From Kitasatospora herbaricolor (GTDB lineage Bacteria; Actinomycetota; Actinomycetes; Streptomycetales; Streptomycetaceae), in assembly GCF_030813695.1 (NCBI RefSeq), contig NZ_JAUSVA010000002.1, positions 1,054,001-1,118,000 of the forward strand: DNA of 64,000 nt. The letters run 5' to 3'. Every line of letters starts with the position of its first letter. Position 1 is the stretch's first letter. The translations under genes and the position numbers were made by a program. A model generated the notes under the pieces. The model worked only from the letters and a program-made list of their open reading frames with translations. It made no database searches and was not told the DNA's origin. Shown here piece after piece: positions 9,143 through 18,305 of the stretch.

Positions 9143-10459
9143 TCAGCCCTGGCTCGACGACCTCGCGGAGCTCTGAAGGGCACCCTCCTGAACGGGGGAC
9201 CAGGGCTCCGGGTGCTCCGGAGGATCGGCCGGGGCGGCGGCGAGCAGCGCCGCCTCGATCCGGCGGTTGGTGGTCATGGTCGAGGTGACGGCGGTCATGG
9301 CGAGGAGGAGGCCGGCGGCGGCGTAGAGCGGGGTGCGTACGTCGTAGGTGGTCGCCAACCAGCCGCCGAGGAAGGCGCCGAAGGGGGCGGCGCACATGGC
9401 GAGCATGCGGGAGGTGGAGGCGACCCGGCCCATCAGGTGTGCCGGGACGATCGCCTGCCGGAGGGAGGGGCCGAGCACCATCGTGGCGCCCATGCCCGCA
9501 CCGCAGACGGCGAGCGCGAGGCCGGCGGCGTAAGGGTTCGGGGCGACGGCGAGACCCAGGACGGCGAGGCCCTCGACCGCGGCCGTGCAGGTCAGCGCGG
9601 TGCCGGTGCCGAGTCGTCGGCCGAGGAAGGAGGCGATGCCCGCGCCGAGCAGACCGCCGGTGGCCTCCGCCGTGAGGAGCAGGCCGAAGCCGAAGGTGCC
9701 GATGCCGAGACGGTCGTGGGCGAAGAGGGCGAGCACGGTCTCCACGGCGAGGAAGGCGATGTTCCCGACCGCCGGACGCAGCGCGAGCCCGAGCAGCAAC
9801 TGGTTCCGGAACACGTACGAGGCGCCGGCCCTCGCCTGCCGGAGCAGCGACTCCCGGGCCTGCGGGACGGGCCGGGGTGCGGCGGGCAGCGACCGTACGA
9901 GCAGGGCGGAGAGCGCGAACGACACCGCGTCGGCGAGCAGCGGAACCGTCCGCCCGAGGGCGAGCAGGGCACTGCCGGCGGGCGGGCCCACGAAGCCGGA
10001 GGCGGCGGTCTGGGTGCCGCGCAGAAGGGAGTTGGCACGCTCCAGGAGTGCGGGGTCGCGGCCGAGCAGGTCCGGCAGGTAGGCCGTGGCGGCCGTGTCG
10101 AAGAAGAGTCCGCCGAGGCCGAGCAGGAAGGCGACGGCCGCGAGCAGCGGAATGCTCAGCAGGTCGAGCGCGGCCGCTGCCGCCGGTGTCGCGAGCAGGA
10201 CCGCTCGCGCCACGTCCGTGACCCACATCGTGCGCCGGCGGTCCCAGCGGTCCACCAAGGCGCCGCCGAGCACCCCGAAGAGCAGCCAGGGCAGCGTTCC
10301 GGCGGCCGTGACGACGGCGAGCGCCATCGGATCCCGCGTCAACGTCAGCGCGAGCAGCGGCAGCGCGGCATGCGTCACCCCGTCACCGAGCGAGGACACC
10401 GTCTGCGCGGTCCACAGCCGTCCGAACCCGGTCGGCAACTTCTTCACGTCCTTGGTCAC
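9143..10459 (-). CDS. MFS transporter (MFS_3/enterobactin-exporter-like)
   Basis: A 438-aa protein with about 12 hydrophobic segments. Near the N-terminus it has FGRLWTAQTVSSLGDGVTHAALPLLAL and GGALVDRWDRRRTM, the loop 2-3 signature of drug and siderophore exporters of the major facilitator superfamily. It starts at a GTG that overlaps the stop codon of the upstream regulator by four bases, so translation is coupled. Together with that regulator it looks like a self-contained efflux module; the substrate is unknown. The last 35 residues are a hydrophilic tail. Confidence 0.88.
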   Translation of the reverse strand: MTKDVKKLPTGFGRLWTAQTVSSLGDGVTHAALPLLALTLTRDPMALAVVTAAGTLPWLLFGVLGGALVDRWDRRRTMWVTDVARAVLLATPAAAAALDLLSIPLLAAVAFLLGLGGLFFDTAATAYLPDLLGRDPALLERANSLLRGTQTAASGFVGPPAGSALLALGRTVPLLADAVSFALSALLVRSLPAAPRPVPQARESLLRQARAGASYVFRNQLLLGLALRPAVGNIAFLAVETVLALFAHDRLGIGTFGFGLLLTAEATGGLLGAGIASFLGRRLGTGTALTCTAAVEGLAVLGLAVAPNPYAAGLALAVCGAGMGATMVLGPSLRQAIVPAHLMGRVASTSRMLAMCAAPFGAFLGGWLATTYDVRTPLYAAAGLLLAMTAVTSTMTTNRRIEAALLAAAPADPPEHPEPWSPVQEGALQSSARSSSQG

Positions 10460-10995
10460 TCGGTTTCTCCTTCGGCCTGCGCGCGCTGCGCCGGGTGGAA
10501 CAGTGCGAAGACGAACGACGCGTCCGGCAGGGAGGGGTCGGACAGCTCCCGGTACTCCTCCGCCAGTGCCTGCAGCCGCTCCCCCAGCTCCGCGAACTGC
10601 TCCTCGGTGAGCCGGAGGTGCGCCATCCCGACGTGCCGCTCCCCGTCGGCGGGCGCCGCCTCCAGGTCCGCCACGGCATGGCGCATCAGCACATCCGGCC
10701 CGCCCTCGCCCGGGTCCGGCAGCACGATCGCGCGCGCGGCCATCGCGTAGTACCGCTCGGTGACGCCACGCACCTTCCGCGTTCGTACCACCTTCACCAG
10801 GCCGGCCCGCTCCAGCAGCCGTACGTGGTAGCTCGAACTCCCCTTCGCGAGGCCCACCCGCTCGGCGATCTGCGTGATCGTCGCGGGCTCGAAGCGGAGC
10901 ACGGCCATGATCCGGTGACGCGTGAGACTGGAGACGGCGCGCAGTTGCTCGTCGGTGGTGACGTGGAAGGTCTCGGGAAGGTCGTCGGCAGGCAT
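10456..10995 (-). CDS. ArsR-like winged-helix transcriptional regulator
   Basis: The product has 179 aa starting at MPADDLPETF. Residues about 15-80 form an ArsR-type winged helix (LTRHRIMAVL, AERVGLAKGSSSYHVRLLERAGLV, then the wing RGVTERYYAMA). The C-terminal half is helical and probably dimerises or senses a ligand. It shares a four-base overlap with the downstream MFS gene. A perfect inverted repeat sits just upstream of its start, so it very probably represses its own operon and the exporter. I prefer this start to longer frames because it places the operator outside the coding region. Confidence 0.85.
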   Translation of the reverse strand: MPADDLPETFHVTTDEQLRAVSSLTRHRIMAVLRFEPATITQIAERVGLAKGSSSYHVRLLERAGLVKVVRTRKVRGVTERYYAMAARAIVLPDPGEGGPDVLMRHAVADLEAAPADGERHVGMAHLRLTEEQFAELGERLQALAEEYRELSDPSLPDASFVFALFHPAQRAQAEGETE

Positions 10996-10999
10996 GCCC

Positions 11000-11031
11000 C
11001 CAATGGTCAACGCTTCTTGACCATTGGTCAA
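11000..11031. promoter_or_regulatory. Operator with three TTGACC half-sites
   Basis: CCAATGGTCAA and TTGACCATTGG form a perfect 11-bp inverted repeat with a six-base spacer. The right arm continues into a second palindrome, TTGACC-ATT-GGTCAA. The element lies 5 to 36 bp upstream of the ArsR-like gene's start codon and probably binds its product. Confidence 0.75.
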
Positions 11032-11536
11032 GGGTGTTTCGCGCCCGGGCTCCCGGAAGCGGCTCCCGGCGAGGGGGGAGCCGTGACTCCAGGTGCGATC
11101 GCCGGGCCGGTGCGAGGACGGCGGCGATCGGGACGTGGCGAAGTACGAGGTGGGGCAGGCCGTCGACATGGCGCCCCCGTGCCCGGGCTGTCGCAGTTCT
11201 GCTGCCCGGTGGCCTGCGATGCGGGGCCGCGGGCCGTTTCGGGGGCTTGTCCGTCGTCCGCGGACCAGGACGGAGGCGGCTCGGTCACGCCTTCCATGAT
11301 CAAGATATAGCCCACAGGGGGGCTTGCGGCAAGGCCCCCGGGGTACCGCAGAATCGTCCACCTGACCCACGGTCACCAGGTCCGGGTGCGCCCTCCGGCG
11401 ACCTGATCGGTCCTCACATTCCTTGCGGGGAAGGAGAGCGACCCTCGTGCAAGCCGACCCAGGTCGGCCACTGCCACCGACAGCGGGCCGGCCCCGGCCG
11501 TGCCGGGCCCGGAATTCCAGGAAAGGGACTCACTGC
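11032..11536. other. Divergent intergenic region
   Basis: About 500 bp lie between the regulator operator and the glycosyltransferase start. Several short frames exist, but none is supported. The promoter and the AGGAAAGG ribosome site of the glycosyltransferase lie at its right end. Confidence 0.4.
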
Positions 11537-12745
11537 ATGCGTGTGCTGTTGACGGCCTACGGGTCGCGCGGAGACGTCGAACCGCTGGTCGCGGTCGCGA
11601 TGCGGCTGCGGGACCTCGGAGTGGACGTGCGGATGTGCACGCCGCCGGACTTCGCCGAGTTGTTCGACTCCGTCGGCCTGCCGATGGTGCCGATCGGCGA
11701 GCCGGCGCGCCCCTTCGTGACGGGGGTGCTCACCGGGAAGGTGCAGGCGCCCGCGGAGGGGCTGCCCGCCCGCGCGGCCGCGATGACCGCCACGACCTAC
11801 GAGGCGGTCGTCAGGGCTGCCGAGGGATGCGACGTGGTCCTGGCGACCGGCCTGCTCCCGGCCGCGGCCGAGCGCCTCGGCATCCCCTACGTGTTCGTCG
11901 CCTACTTCCCCGCCTACCTGCCCTCGCCCCACCACCCGCCGTTCGAGCGGCCGGGCCGGCCGTTCCCGCCCGGCCCGACCGACAACCGGGTCCTGTGGGA
12001 CCTGGACGCCGAAAGCATGAACGTGCTGTTCGGGACGGGCCTGAACGCCCTCCGGGCGACCGTCGGCCTACCGCCGGTGGACCACTTCCGCGACCACGTC
12101 CTCACCGACCGCCCGTGGCTGGCCACCGACCCGGTGCTCGGCCCGTGGCAGGAGCCCGCGGACCTCGACGTGGTGCAGACCGGAGCGTGGTTCCGGGCGG
12201 ACGACGACCGCCCGCTGCCGGCCGACGTCGAGGCGTTCCTCCAGGCCGGCGAACCACCGGTGTACGTGGGGTTCGGGAGCATTCCCCTCCGCGACGCGGA
12301 CGACGTGGCCCGGAGCGCCGTCGAGGCCGTCCGGGCGCAGGGCCGCCGGGTGCTGCTCTCCCGCGGCTGGGCCGACCTGGCCCCGGCCGACGACCAGGAC
12401 GACTGCCTGGCCGTCGGCGAGGTCGACCACCACGCCCTCTTCCCGCGGGTCGCCGCCGTCGTCCACCACGGCGGCGCGGGCACCACGACCACCGCTGCCC
12501 GGGCCGGTGCGCCCCAGGTGGTCGTGCCCCAGCTGGCGGACCAGCCGTACTGGGCCGGCCGTGTCGCCGATCTCGGCATCGGCGCGGCGCACGACGGCCC
12601 GCACCCGACCTTCGAGTCCCTGTCGGCCGCGCTCGCCGTCGCCCTGACTCCCGAGGCCCGGGCCCGGGCGGCCGCGGTGGCCGCCCGGATCAGCACTGAC
12701 GGCGCGACGGTGGCCGCGAAGCTGCTGCTGGAGACGGCAGGCTGA
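11537..12745 (+). CDS. GT1-family glycosyltransferase (MGT/GtfE-like)
   Basis: The product has 402 aa and starts MRVLLTAYGSRGDVEPLVA, the N-terminal acceptor-domain signature of GT1 antibiotic and lipid glycosyltransferases; AGGAAAGG precedes the ATG. The C-terminal donor domain has VGFGSIP and the nucleotide-sugar motif VVHHGGAGTTTTAARAGAPQ followed by PQLADQPYWAGRV. These enzymes transfer a sugar from NDP-sugar to small lipophilic acceptors. No sugar biosynthesis or aglycone genes are nearby, so a detoxifying (macrolide glycosyltransferase-like) role is as likely as biosynthesis. The gene is monocistronic and ends at a convergent hairpin. Confidence 0.88.
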   Translation: MRVLLTAYGSRGDVEPLVAVAMRLRDLGVDVRMCTPPDFAELFDSVGLPMVPIGEPARPFVTGVLTGKVQAPAEGLPARAAAMTATTYEAVVRAAEGCDVVLATGLLPAAAERLGIPYVFVAYFPAYLPSPHHPPFERPGRPFPPGPTDNRVLWDLDAESMNVLFGTGLNALRATVGLPPVDHFRDHVLTDRPWLATDPVLGPWQEPADLDVVQTGAWFRADDDRPLPADVEAFLQAGEPPVYVGFGSIPLRDADDVARSAVEAVRAQGRRVLLSRGWADLAPADDQDDCLAVGEVDHHALFPRVAAVVHHGGAGTTTTAARAGAPQVVVPQLADQPYWAGRVADLGIGAAHDGPHPTFESLSAALAVALTPEARARAAAVAARISTDGATVAAKLLLETAG

Positions 12746-12762
12746 GAAGGGCGCCCGGCCGG

Positions 12763-12796
12763 GGGGCCCGCCGCCCGTCGGTGGCGGGCGGGCCCC
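12763..12796. terminator. Bidirectional hairpin between the glycosyltransferase and STAND genes
   Basis: GGGGCCCGCCGCC pairs with GGCGGGCGGGCCCC with one bulged base and a short loop, 17 bp after the glycosyltransferase stop. It lies between converging genes. Confidence 0.7.
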
Positions 12797-12855
12797 GTCG
12801 CCGCGCATCCGGCGCGCTCCTGGTGCGCGGGGACGGGCGCCGACGGCGGCCGGCC

Positions 12856-15800
12856 TCAGCCGGCTGCCGGGCCCGGCAGCCGACGGTGGACGCAGACGTC
12901 CCGCAGCAGCCGCAGCAGCGGGCGGAGCCTGCGGTCGGCGCGGCGGGCGGCATCCTCCAGGGCCGGCAGGTCGGCCGGGGTGATCGCCGCCGCGGGCCGG
13001 GCGAGCCAGGCCAGCGGGTGATGCAGGTCGTGGTGCACGGTGCGGGGCCCGTCCTGGGCCTCGGACTGCGGAGGCCAGCCGCCGTGCGCGACGAACCGGC
13101 CGTCGGTCGAGGGCTTCCAGGTCATGGTCGGCTCCTGGAACGCGGCGGTCGCCGGCGGCTCCGGCACCGGTCGCAGCGTCCACGGGTCGAAGAAGTGCGG
13201 TCGGGCGAGCGCCCACCCGCCCACCACCCGCCAGGCCGGCACCGCGAACAGCTGCTCCAGGATCGGCGTGGCCACCTCGCCCGCGGGCAACAGCTCGTCA
13301 CCGTGCAGTTCCCACCGGCGCAGCCCGCCGTTCGCGCCGGCGGTGAACAGCCGATCGGGGCCGAGGAAGACGGGCTCCAAGGCACCGGCCGAATCGGCGG
13401 CGGCGATCACCCGGGCCCCGGGCAGTGCGGCGACCACGATCCGGTGGCCGTCCGCCAGGGCGATCCTGGTGCCGGTGGGGTCGACGGCGAGGCGGTCGCA
13501 GCGCCGCAGCCCGGTGTCCGCCAGCGGGACCGACACCGGGAAGTCGCCGCCCTCGCCCACCAGGACGGAACGCATCAGGCCCAGGCCCACCACGTACCCT
13601 CCGGCGGTGGCCGCCACGCGGGCACCGCGCAGGGCGTCGCCCCAGGCGAGGCGCTGCTCCCGGCCGCGGCCGAGCAGGACGAGTTCCAGGTCGGGGGGAT
13701 GCGGCAGGCCGCGCAGGCCGACGGCGAGGCGCGGGCCCAGGCAGGCCACCGACATCCACTCGTGCCGGTCTCCGCGATGGAGCCGCCGGAGGCGGCCGCT
13801 GGTGAGGTCGAGGGCGCTGATCCCCCAGCTGCCGTCCGCCTGGATGCCGCGCAGGGTGAGCGCGGGCCGGCCGTGCGCGAAGGAGATGCCCTCCCCGTCG
13901 CCGTAGTAGGTCGGCAGTGCGGTGCGCGGCGCGGCGACGGCGGCGGGGGACGGGAACGCCGGCGGTTGCGCCGCCGCGAGGCGCTCCGCCAGCGACCGTG
14001 CGGCGGCGCCCGGCGGGGGCAGGTGCTGGAGGAGTGCTCGGGCGAGCCGGATGCCGTCCGCCAGCGGGACGGACAGGGCCAGCGTCCAGAGGGCCGCGCC
14101 GTCTCCGGCCGCGGTGAGGCGCCGCGCTTCGCGGTCGATCTCCTCGGCCGTCCCCCAGGGGATCCGGGGGGCTTGGCGGCGGCGCTCCTTCTTCTCCTCG
14201 ACGGCGGCGATCCGGGCCGCCCACCGCTCCGACTCCTCGGAGGTCCGCGCCGCCGCCTCGTGCAGGCCCGCGTTGCGCTGGATGGCGCAGATCAGGGCCA
14301 GGGCCCGGACCAGGCCCGGACCGTGGGCCGGGAGGTCCTCGTCCGCGAGCCGGCGCCAGTGGGGAAGGACGGCCTCGCGGTCGGGCAGCCCGTCCTGGTC
14401 GAACGCCGCGACGGCGGCGACCTGGTCCAAGGCCTCGGCCAGGTCGGCGCGGTACCTCTGCGGGTCGGTCTCCGTCAGGTAGGCGAAGAGCGTGACGCCG
14501 GCGCGGGCGCCCGCCGTCGTGTGCGCCGGGCGGTCCGCCGGGTCCCGGTCATCGTCGGGGTCGGTCGCGACGGCCGAGGCCGGGTCGGCGAGCCGGGAGC
14601 GCACCAGCGTGCTCTCCCTCAGCGCGGCGGCGGCCTCGGCCGGCCGGTCGGCGACAGCCAGGGTGGTGTACAGCACCTGCAGCCCGTCAGCCAGTTGGAG
14701 CTCCAGCACGGCCGGATTCGCGGTCACCCAGCGCCGGTCGACGGCCACCGCCTCCGTGGCGAGATCCACCGCCCGCTGCCGCCAGCCGGGGGTGACGGGC
14801 GGTCGGCGGGCGCTGTCCGGCATCACCCTGGCGATCGCCTCGGCCAGCTGGTGGTAGCTGACGATCCGCCCGGCCAGCACGGTCAGGGCGTACGCGAGGC
14901 CGGCCTCGTGGCGGGGCGGGTCGTCCGCCGCGAGGCGGCGGTACAGGGCGACCGCCTGTTCGAGGGCCGCCAGCGCGCCCCGGCCGTGGAGGTAGGCGGC
15001 CGGCAGCAGCGAGGCGAGATTGACCAGGCAGGGCGCCAGATGGATGTCCTCGGCCGGGTCGGTCCTGGACAGCTGCCAGAAGATCCCGAACGCCCGGTGC
15101 TCGGTCGCCAGGGCCTCCGCCGTCCGGCCGGCGGCGCGCAGCCTGCCGGCGAGGTTGACCAGCAGTGCGCCGCCCGCCGACATCGGCGCGTCGGCGTCCA
15201 GCCAGCCGATCCGCCCTGCGATGTCGACGGCTTCGCGGGAGACGGCGAGCGCCTCCTGCTGCCGGCCGTACCGCCCGAGGCGGGTGCCGAGGTTGGTCAG
15301 CACCAGGGCGAACTTCGCCTCGAAGGCTTCCGGGTCCGCCCGCACCAGCGGCCGGTAGAGGGCGGCCGCCTCCTGCAGGGCGGCGAGGTTCTCCCGGTAG
15401 CGGCCGGCGCCGGTCAGGGCGACCGCGAGGCGGGCGTGGATCGCGGCCCGGGTCGCGGGGTCGTCCGTACGGGCCAGCCGCCGCCGTGCCAGTGCGCCGG
15501 CCAGGTCGGCCACTCCGGGGGCCAGGTCGGTGAGTTCATGGCCGGGGAGGCACGACTCCACGGCCTCCAGCAGGTCGAGCGGGGCGCCGGGCAGGGCGGC
15601 CAGGGCGCTGAGGGCGGAACTGCCCGCCTCGACGGCGAGTTCGGGCCGCTCGCGCAGCAGCGGGAAGAGGTGCTCGGTTCCGACGTGCGGCCAGCGGTCC
15701 GCGGCGGCGGCCAGCAGGTTGACGCTGCGCCGGGTCCAGCCGGGGGGCGGCAGGCCTTCGGTGAGCAGCCGGAGGATGTGCGGCGCCCACGCTCCGGCCG

Positions 15801-17070
15801 GGTAGTCGGCGAGGTGGCCGGGGAGGGTGAGGGCGCTGAAGTCCTCGGCGAGGCGGTCGGGGTGGAGCGGTTCGAGCACGGTGGCTCGGGCGGGACCGGC
15901 GGGCGGGTAGCAGCTCGCGTGGTCGGCCAGCACGCGGTCGGCGGGGAGGGCGAGGCCGAGGTGTCCGATCACCTCCGCGCCGGCCGGCGGCGTCAGGGGG
16001 CCCGTGAGGGTGGCCGTGAAGACCACCCGGTTCATCACCTCGGGCGGGGTGGTCCAGGCGGGCCCGGGTGACTCCCGGCCGCCGATCCGGTGGGTGCCGT
16101 CGCGTTGCCGACGGGCCCAGTGGAGGTGCTCGCGGTCCAGCAGGTAGAGGGTCAGCCCGGCCATGTCGGTCGGGGTCCGCCGCCCGGTCACCATGGCATC
16201 GACGGACACCAGCGCCGCCATGTGGACGGCCAGGGTCAACCCGAACTCGGGGCCGTCCAGCCAGGGCGGCGGCGCCGTCTCCCCCGACGGCACCTGGTAC
16301 GGGTACCGCGCGGCGAAGCCGTCCCGGGCGGCGAGGAACATCCGGCCGCGCAGGCCGGCGGGATCGTCGCCCTCGGCCTTCTCGGCCCGCTCGTCGAGCG
16401 CGGCGAGCTCGGCGAGCGCCTGGGACGACGTACCGGCGCGGTGGTTCGCCAGCGCCGCGCGGACCGCCGGCCACGGCCCGGTGTCGCGGGCGATCATCAC
16501 GACCCGCGCCGGGACCGTCGGGTGGTGCAGCAGCGCGTTGCTGAGCAGCCAGGTCAGGTGGGACAGCGGCCACCGGTCGGCGTAATCCACGAGCAGCAGC
16601 AGGCCGGCGGCGCCGTCCAGGCGAAGGTCCTGGCTGCCCGGCGGTGGCAGGACGGTGCCCGGGCCCTCGCTGGCGGTCACGGTCTTCCAGCCCTCGGCGG
16701 CCACCTCGCGGGCCAGTTGGGCCGCCAGCCTGGTCTTGCCCTGGCCGCCGGGGCCGTGCAGCCATCGGACGGCCAGCCGGGGACCGTCCGCGCACCAGGA
16801 GCGCAGCGCGGCCAGCTCACCGGACCGCCCGGTGAAACCGACCACCTCCCAGCGGGCGTTGAGCATCCGGCTCGGCAGCTCGCGCAGCCAGCCACCGTCC
16901 GCGGGATCCTCGGGGCGCCAGTTCTGCAGCAGGTAGACGGGCGTACCGTCGCCGAAGACGTGGATGTCGGCGCCGACCGCGCCGTAGGCGAATCCGGCTT
17001 CCGCGACGACCCGCTGATCCAGCCGCCGCGGCGGAAGGTCCGGTGTGTCGGGGTCGCCGGGCACCTTCAC
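12856..17070 (-). CDS. Large STAND-type NTPase with TPR-like and beta-propeller-like regions
   Basis: The product has 1404 aa from a GTG that overlaps the stop of the preceding small gene by four bases (GTGA). After a short N-terminal segment with GADIHVFG (about 33-40), a linker motif seen in Streptomyces P-loop/TPR proteins, comes the NTPase. Walker A is GPGGQGKT (106-113) and Walker B LLLLVDYAD (157-165). A helical arm follows. Then come Ala-rich helical repeats like TPRs (about 500-1000). The C-terminal region (about 1120-1380) of WG-type beta strands suggests a propeller. This order of NTPase, superstructure repeats and sensor is the plan of STAND/NACHT signalling and conflict proteins. 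No nuclease or other effector is recognisable; the small partner may serve that role. Confidence 0.75.
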   Translation of the reverse strand: MKVPGDPDTPDLPPRRLDQRVVAEAGFAYGAVGADIHVFGDGTPVYLLQNWRPEDPADGGWLRELPSRMLNARWEVVGFTGRSGELAALRSWCADGPRLAVRWLHGPGGQGKTRLAAQLAREVAAEGWKTVTASEGPGTVLPPPGSQDLRLDGAAGLLLLVDYADRWPLSHLTWLLSNALLHHPTVPARVVMIARDTGPWPAVRAALANHRAGTSSQALAELAALDERAEKAEGDDPAGLRGRMFLAARDGFAARYPYQVPSGETAPPPWLDGPEFGLTLAVHMAALVSVDAMVTGRRTPTDMAGLTLYLLDREHLHWARRQRDGTHRIGGRESPGPAWTTPPEVMNRVVFTATLTGPLTPPAGAEVIGHLGLALPADRVLADHASCYPPAGPARATVLEPLHPDRLAEDFSALTLPGHLADYPAGAWAPHILRLLTEGLPPPGWTRRSVNLLAAAADRWPHVGTEHLFPLLRERPELAVEAGSSALSALAALPGAPLDLLEAVESCLPGHELTDLAPGVADLAGALARRRLARTDDPATRAAIHARLAVALTGAGRYRENLAALQEAAALYRPLVRADPEAFEAKFALVLTNLGTRLGRYGRQQEALAVSREAVDIAGRIGWLDADAPMSAGGALLVNLAGRLRAAGRTAEALATEHRAFGIFWQLSRTDPAEDIHLAPCLVNLASLLPAAYLHGRGALAALEQAVALYRRLAADDPPRHEAGLAYALTVLAGRIVSYHQLAEAIARVMPDSARRPPVTPGWRQRAVDLATEAVAVDRRWVTANPAVLELQLADGLQVLYTTLAVADRPAEAAAALRESTLVRSRLADPASAVATDPDDDRDPADRPAHTTAGARAGVTLFAYLTETDPQRYRADLAEALDQVAAVAAFDQDGLPDREAVLPHWRRLADEDLPAHGPGLVRALALICAIQRNAGLHEAAARTSEESERWAARIAAVEEKKERRRQAPRIPWGTAEEIDREARRLTAAGDGAALWTLALSVPLADGIRLARALLQHLPPPGAAARSLAERLAAAQPPAFPSPAAVAAPRTALPTYYGDGEGISFAHGRPALTLRGIQADGSWGISALDLTSGRLRRLHRGDRHEWMSVACLGPRLAVGLRGLPHPPDLELVLLGRGREQRLAWGDALRGARVAATAGGYVVGLGLMRSVLVGEGGDFPVSVPLADTGLRRCDRLAVDPTGTRIALADGHRIVVAALPGARVIAAADSAGALEPVFLGPDRLFTAGANGGLRRWELHGDELLPAGEVATPILEQLFAVPAWRVVGGWALARPHFFDPWTLRPVPEPPATAAFQEPTMTWKPSTDGRFVAHGGWPPQSEAQDGPRTVHHDLHHPLAWLARPAAAITPADLPALEDAARRADRRLRPLLRLLRDVCVHRRLPGPAAG

Positions 17071-17546
17071 GACGACCCCTCGGCCGCCTCCTCGCCCCGA
17101 TCGGGCGCCGGCGGCCGGGGCGGGTCGGCGTGCCCGGACTCGTACACCACCACGTTGCCGCCGAGCGATCCGTAGGCCCGGCCGTGGTCCCGGGCGGTGA
17201 CGTTCAGGGTCCAGTTCTGTTCGGCCCGGGGCAGGGCGGCGACGGTGCGGGTCACGAACGCCTCCAGTTCCCCCGCGAGTTCGGGGTGCTCCGTCAGCAG
17301 CGACTCCAGCTCGATCTGCCAGGCCGGCGCCAGGGCGCCGCGCACCCGCTCCGGGTCCGAGGCCCGCACGACCAGGTCGGCGTCGTGCTCCAGCCTGACG
17401 GCGACGGCGTCGTGCCGGCTCTCCCCGTCCCGGCCGAAGAGCCTGGCCGCCCCCGTCCTGACGGACTGCCAGGCATCGGTGGCCATCGCACCGACCAGGG
17501 CCGTACCGCCCGCCCCGGCCAGTGCCACCATCGACTCGGCCAGCAT
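17067..17546 (-). CDS. Small partner protein of the STAND NTPase
   Basis: The product has 159 aa with a perfect GAGGAGG ribosome site. Residues about 5-25 are a hydrophobic Ala/Gly helix (ALAGAGGTALVGAMATDAW), probably membrane-associated. A charged helical middle follows, and a C-terminal strand pair GGNVVVYESG before a disordered acidic end. The C-terminal motif resembles the GADIHVFG element at the start of the neighbouring NTPase. The stop codon overlaps the NTPase start by four bases, so the two are translationally coupled and likely act together. I do not recognise a named family; a membrane-targeting or effector-associated module is an inference. Confidence 0.7.
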   Translation of the reverse strand: MLAESMVALAGAGGTALVGAMATDAWQSVRTGAARLFGRDGESRHDAVAVRLEHDADLVVRASDPERVRGALAPAWQIELESLLTEHPELAGELEAFVTRTVAALPRAEQNWTLNVTARDHGRAYGSLGGNVVVYESGHADPPRPPAPDRGEEAAEGSS

Positions 17547-17705
17547 GCGTCCTCCTCGGGTCCGTCGCCGACTTCGGCCTCTGACATGGTGCCATCATTG
17601 CTGCCCGGCGGGTACCGAACGGCTACTGCTCGGTGCGCATCTCCCCGGGGGCGAGCGGGCCGGGCGGGCCGTACCGTCGGGGCCGTCCGGATCCCGGGGA
17701 AGACA

Positions 17706-18203
17706 TCACCGGCCGGCTGCCCGGGGCAGCGGCCCTGCGGGAACCGAGGCACGCAGCCTGCGGACCGTCCGGAGGATCTCCGCCCGGTGCTTGGCCGACT
17801 TCACCCAGGCCGGCAGCCGCTCCACCAGGCTCATCGAGCGGGGGATCGCGGTACGCTCGCGCAGCCCGGCGCCGACGTAGCCCTCCAGCAGGTCGAGATG
17901 AGCGAGGTTGTACGCCCAGAGCCGGCGTCCGCCGCAGCAGTCCGCGACCAGCCAGAGCGGCAGCCGGAAGTACGGGTCGACGGGGCCGCCGAACACCCGG
18001 CAGCCCCGGAGCTCGTCCTTGGCGTACCCGCAGCCGCACCGCAGGAGTCGGCGGGTGTGCTTGCGGCGGTCGGCCCAGTCGTCCGCGCGCTCACCCACCT
18101 GCGCGAGGACGAGGGCGCAGCCACCGCACACCGGGCAGCGAACGAGCACCTCGTCGGCGAACTCGTGCACCGTGGCCCCGGGGTCGGTGAAACGGCCCTC
18201 CAT
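17706..18203 (-). CDS. Zinc-ribbon protein of unknown function
   Basis: The product has 165 aa from an ATG with GGAGGGG eight bases upstream. An N-terminal treble-clef or zinc-ribbon is formed by CPVCGGC (about residues 24-29) and CGCGY (about 56-60). The middle has a VFGGPVDPYFRLPLWLVADCCGGRRLWAYN segment, followed by a helical part with MSLVERLPAWVKSAKHR. Proteins of this pattern are annotated in actinomycetes as TFIIB-type zinc-ribbon-containing, without known function. It stands alone between the STAND genes and the cyclic phosphodiesterase. Confidence 0.75.
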   Translation of the reverse strand: MEGRFTDPGATVHEFADEVLVRCPVCGGCALVLAQVGERADDWADRRKHTRRLLRCGCGYAKDELRGCRVFGGPVDPYFRLPLWLVADCCGGRRLWAYNLAHLDLLEGYVGAGLRERTAIPRSMSLVERLPAWVKSAKHRAEILRTVRRLRASVPAGPLPRAAGR

Positions 18204-18305
18204 CACGCCCCTCCGCACTGTCCCGCGTCCTGTCCGGCGATCATCCCACCAGCGGCGGAGCGCGCCGCAGGAGGGCGGTGCAGGTGGCTGCGGCCCGCCC
18301 GCGGA

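Noticed and set aside
11028..11315. Minus-strand 95-codon frame upstream of the ArsR-like gene
   Set aside because: No family resemblance and Pro/Arg-rich composition; it would run across the operator.
12781..16071. Open plus-strand frame of 1096 codons
   Set aside because: It is the antisense shadow of the STAND NTPase gene; composition is Gly/Arg-rich with no motifs, while the minus strand shows clear Walker motifs.
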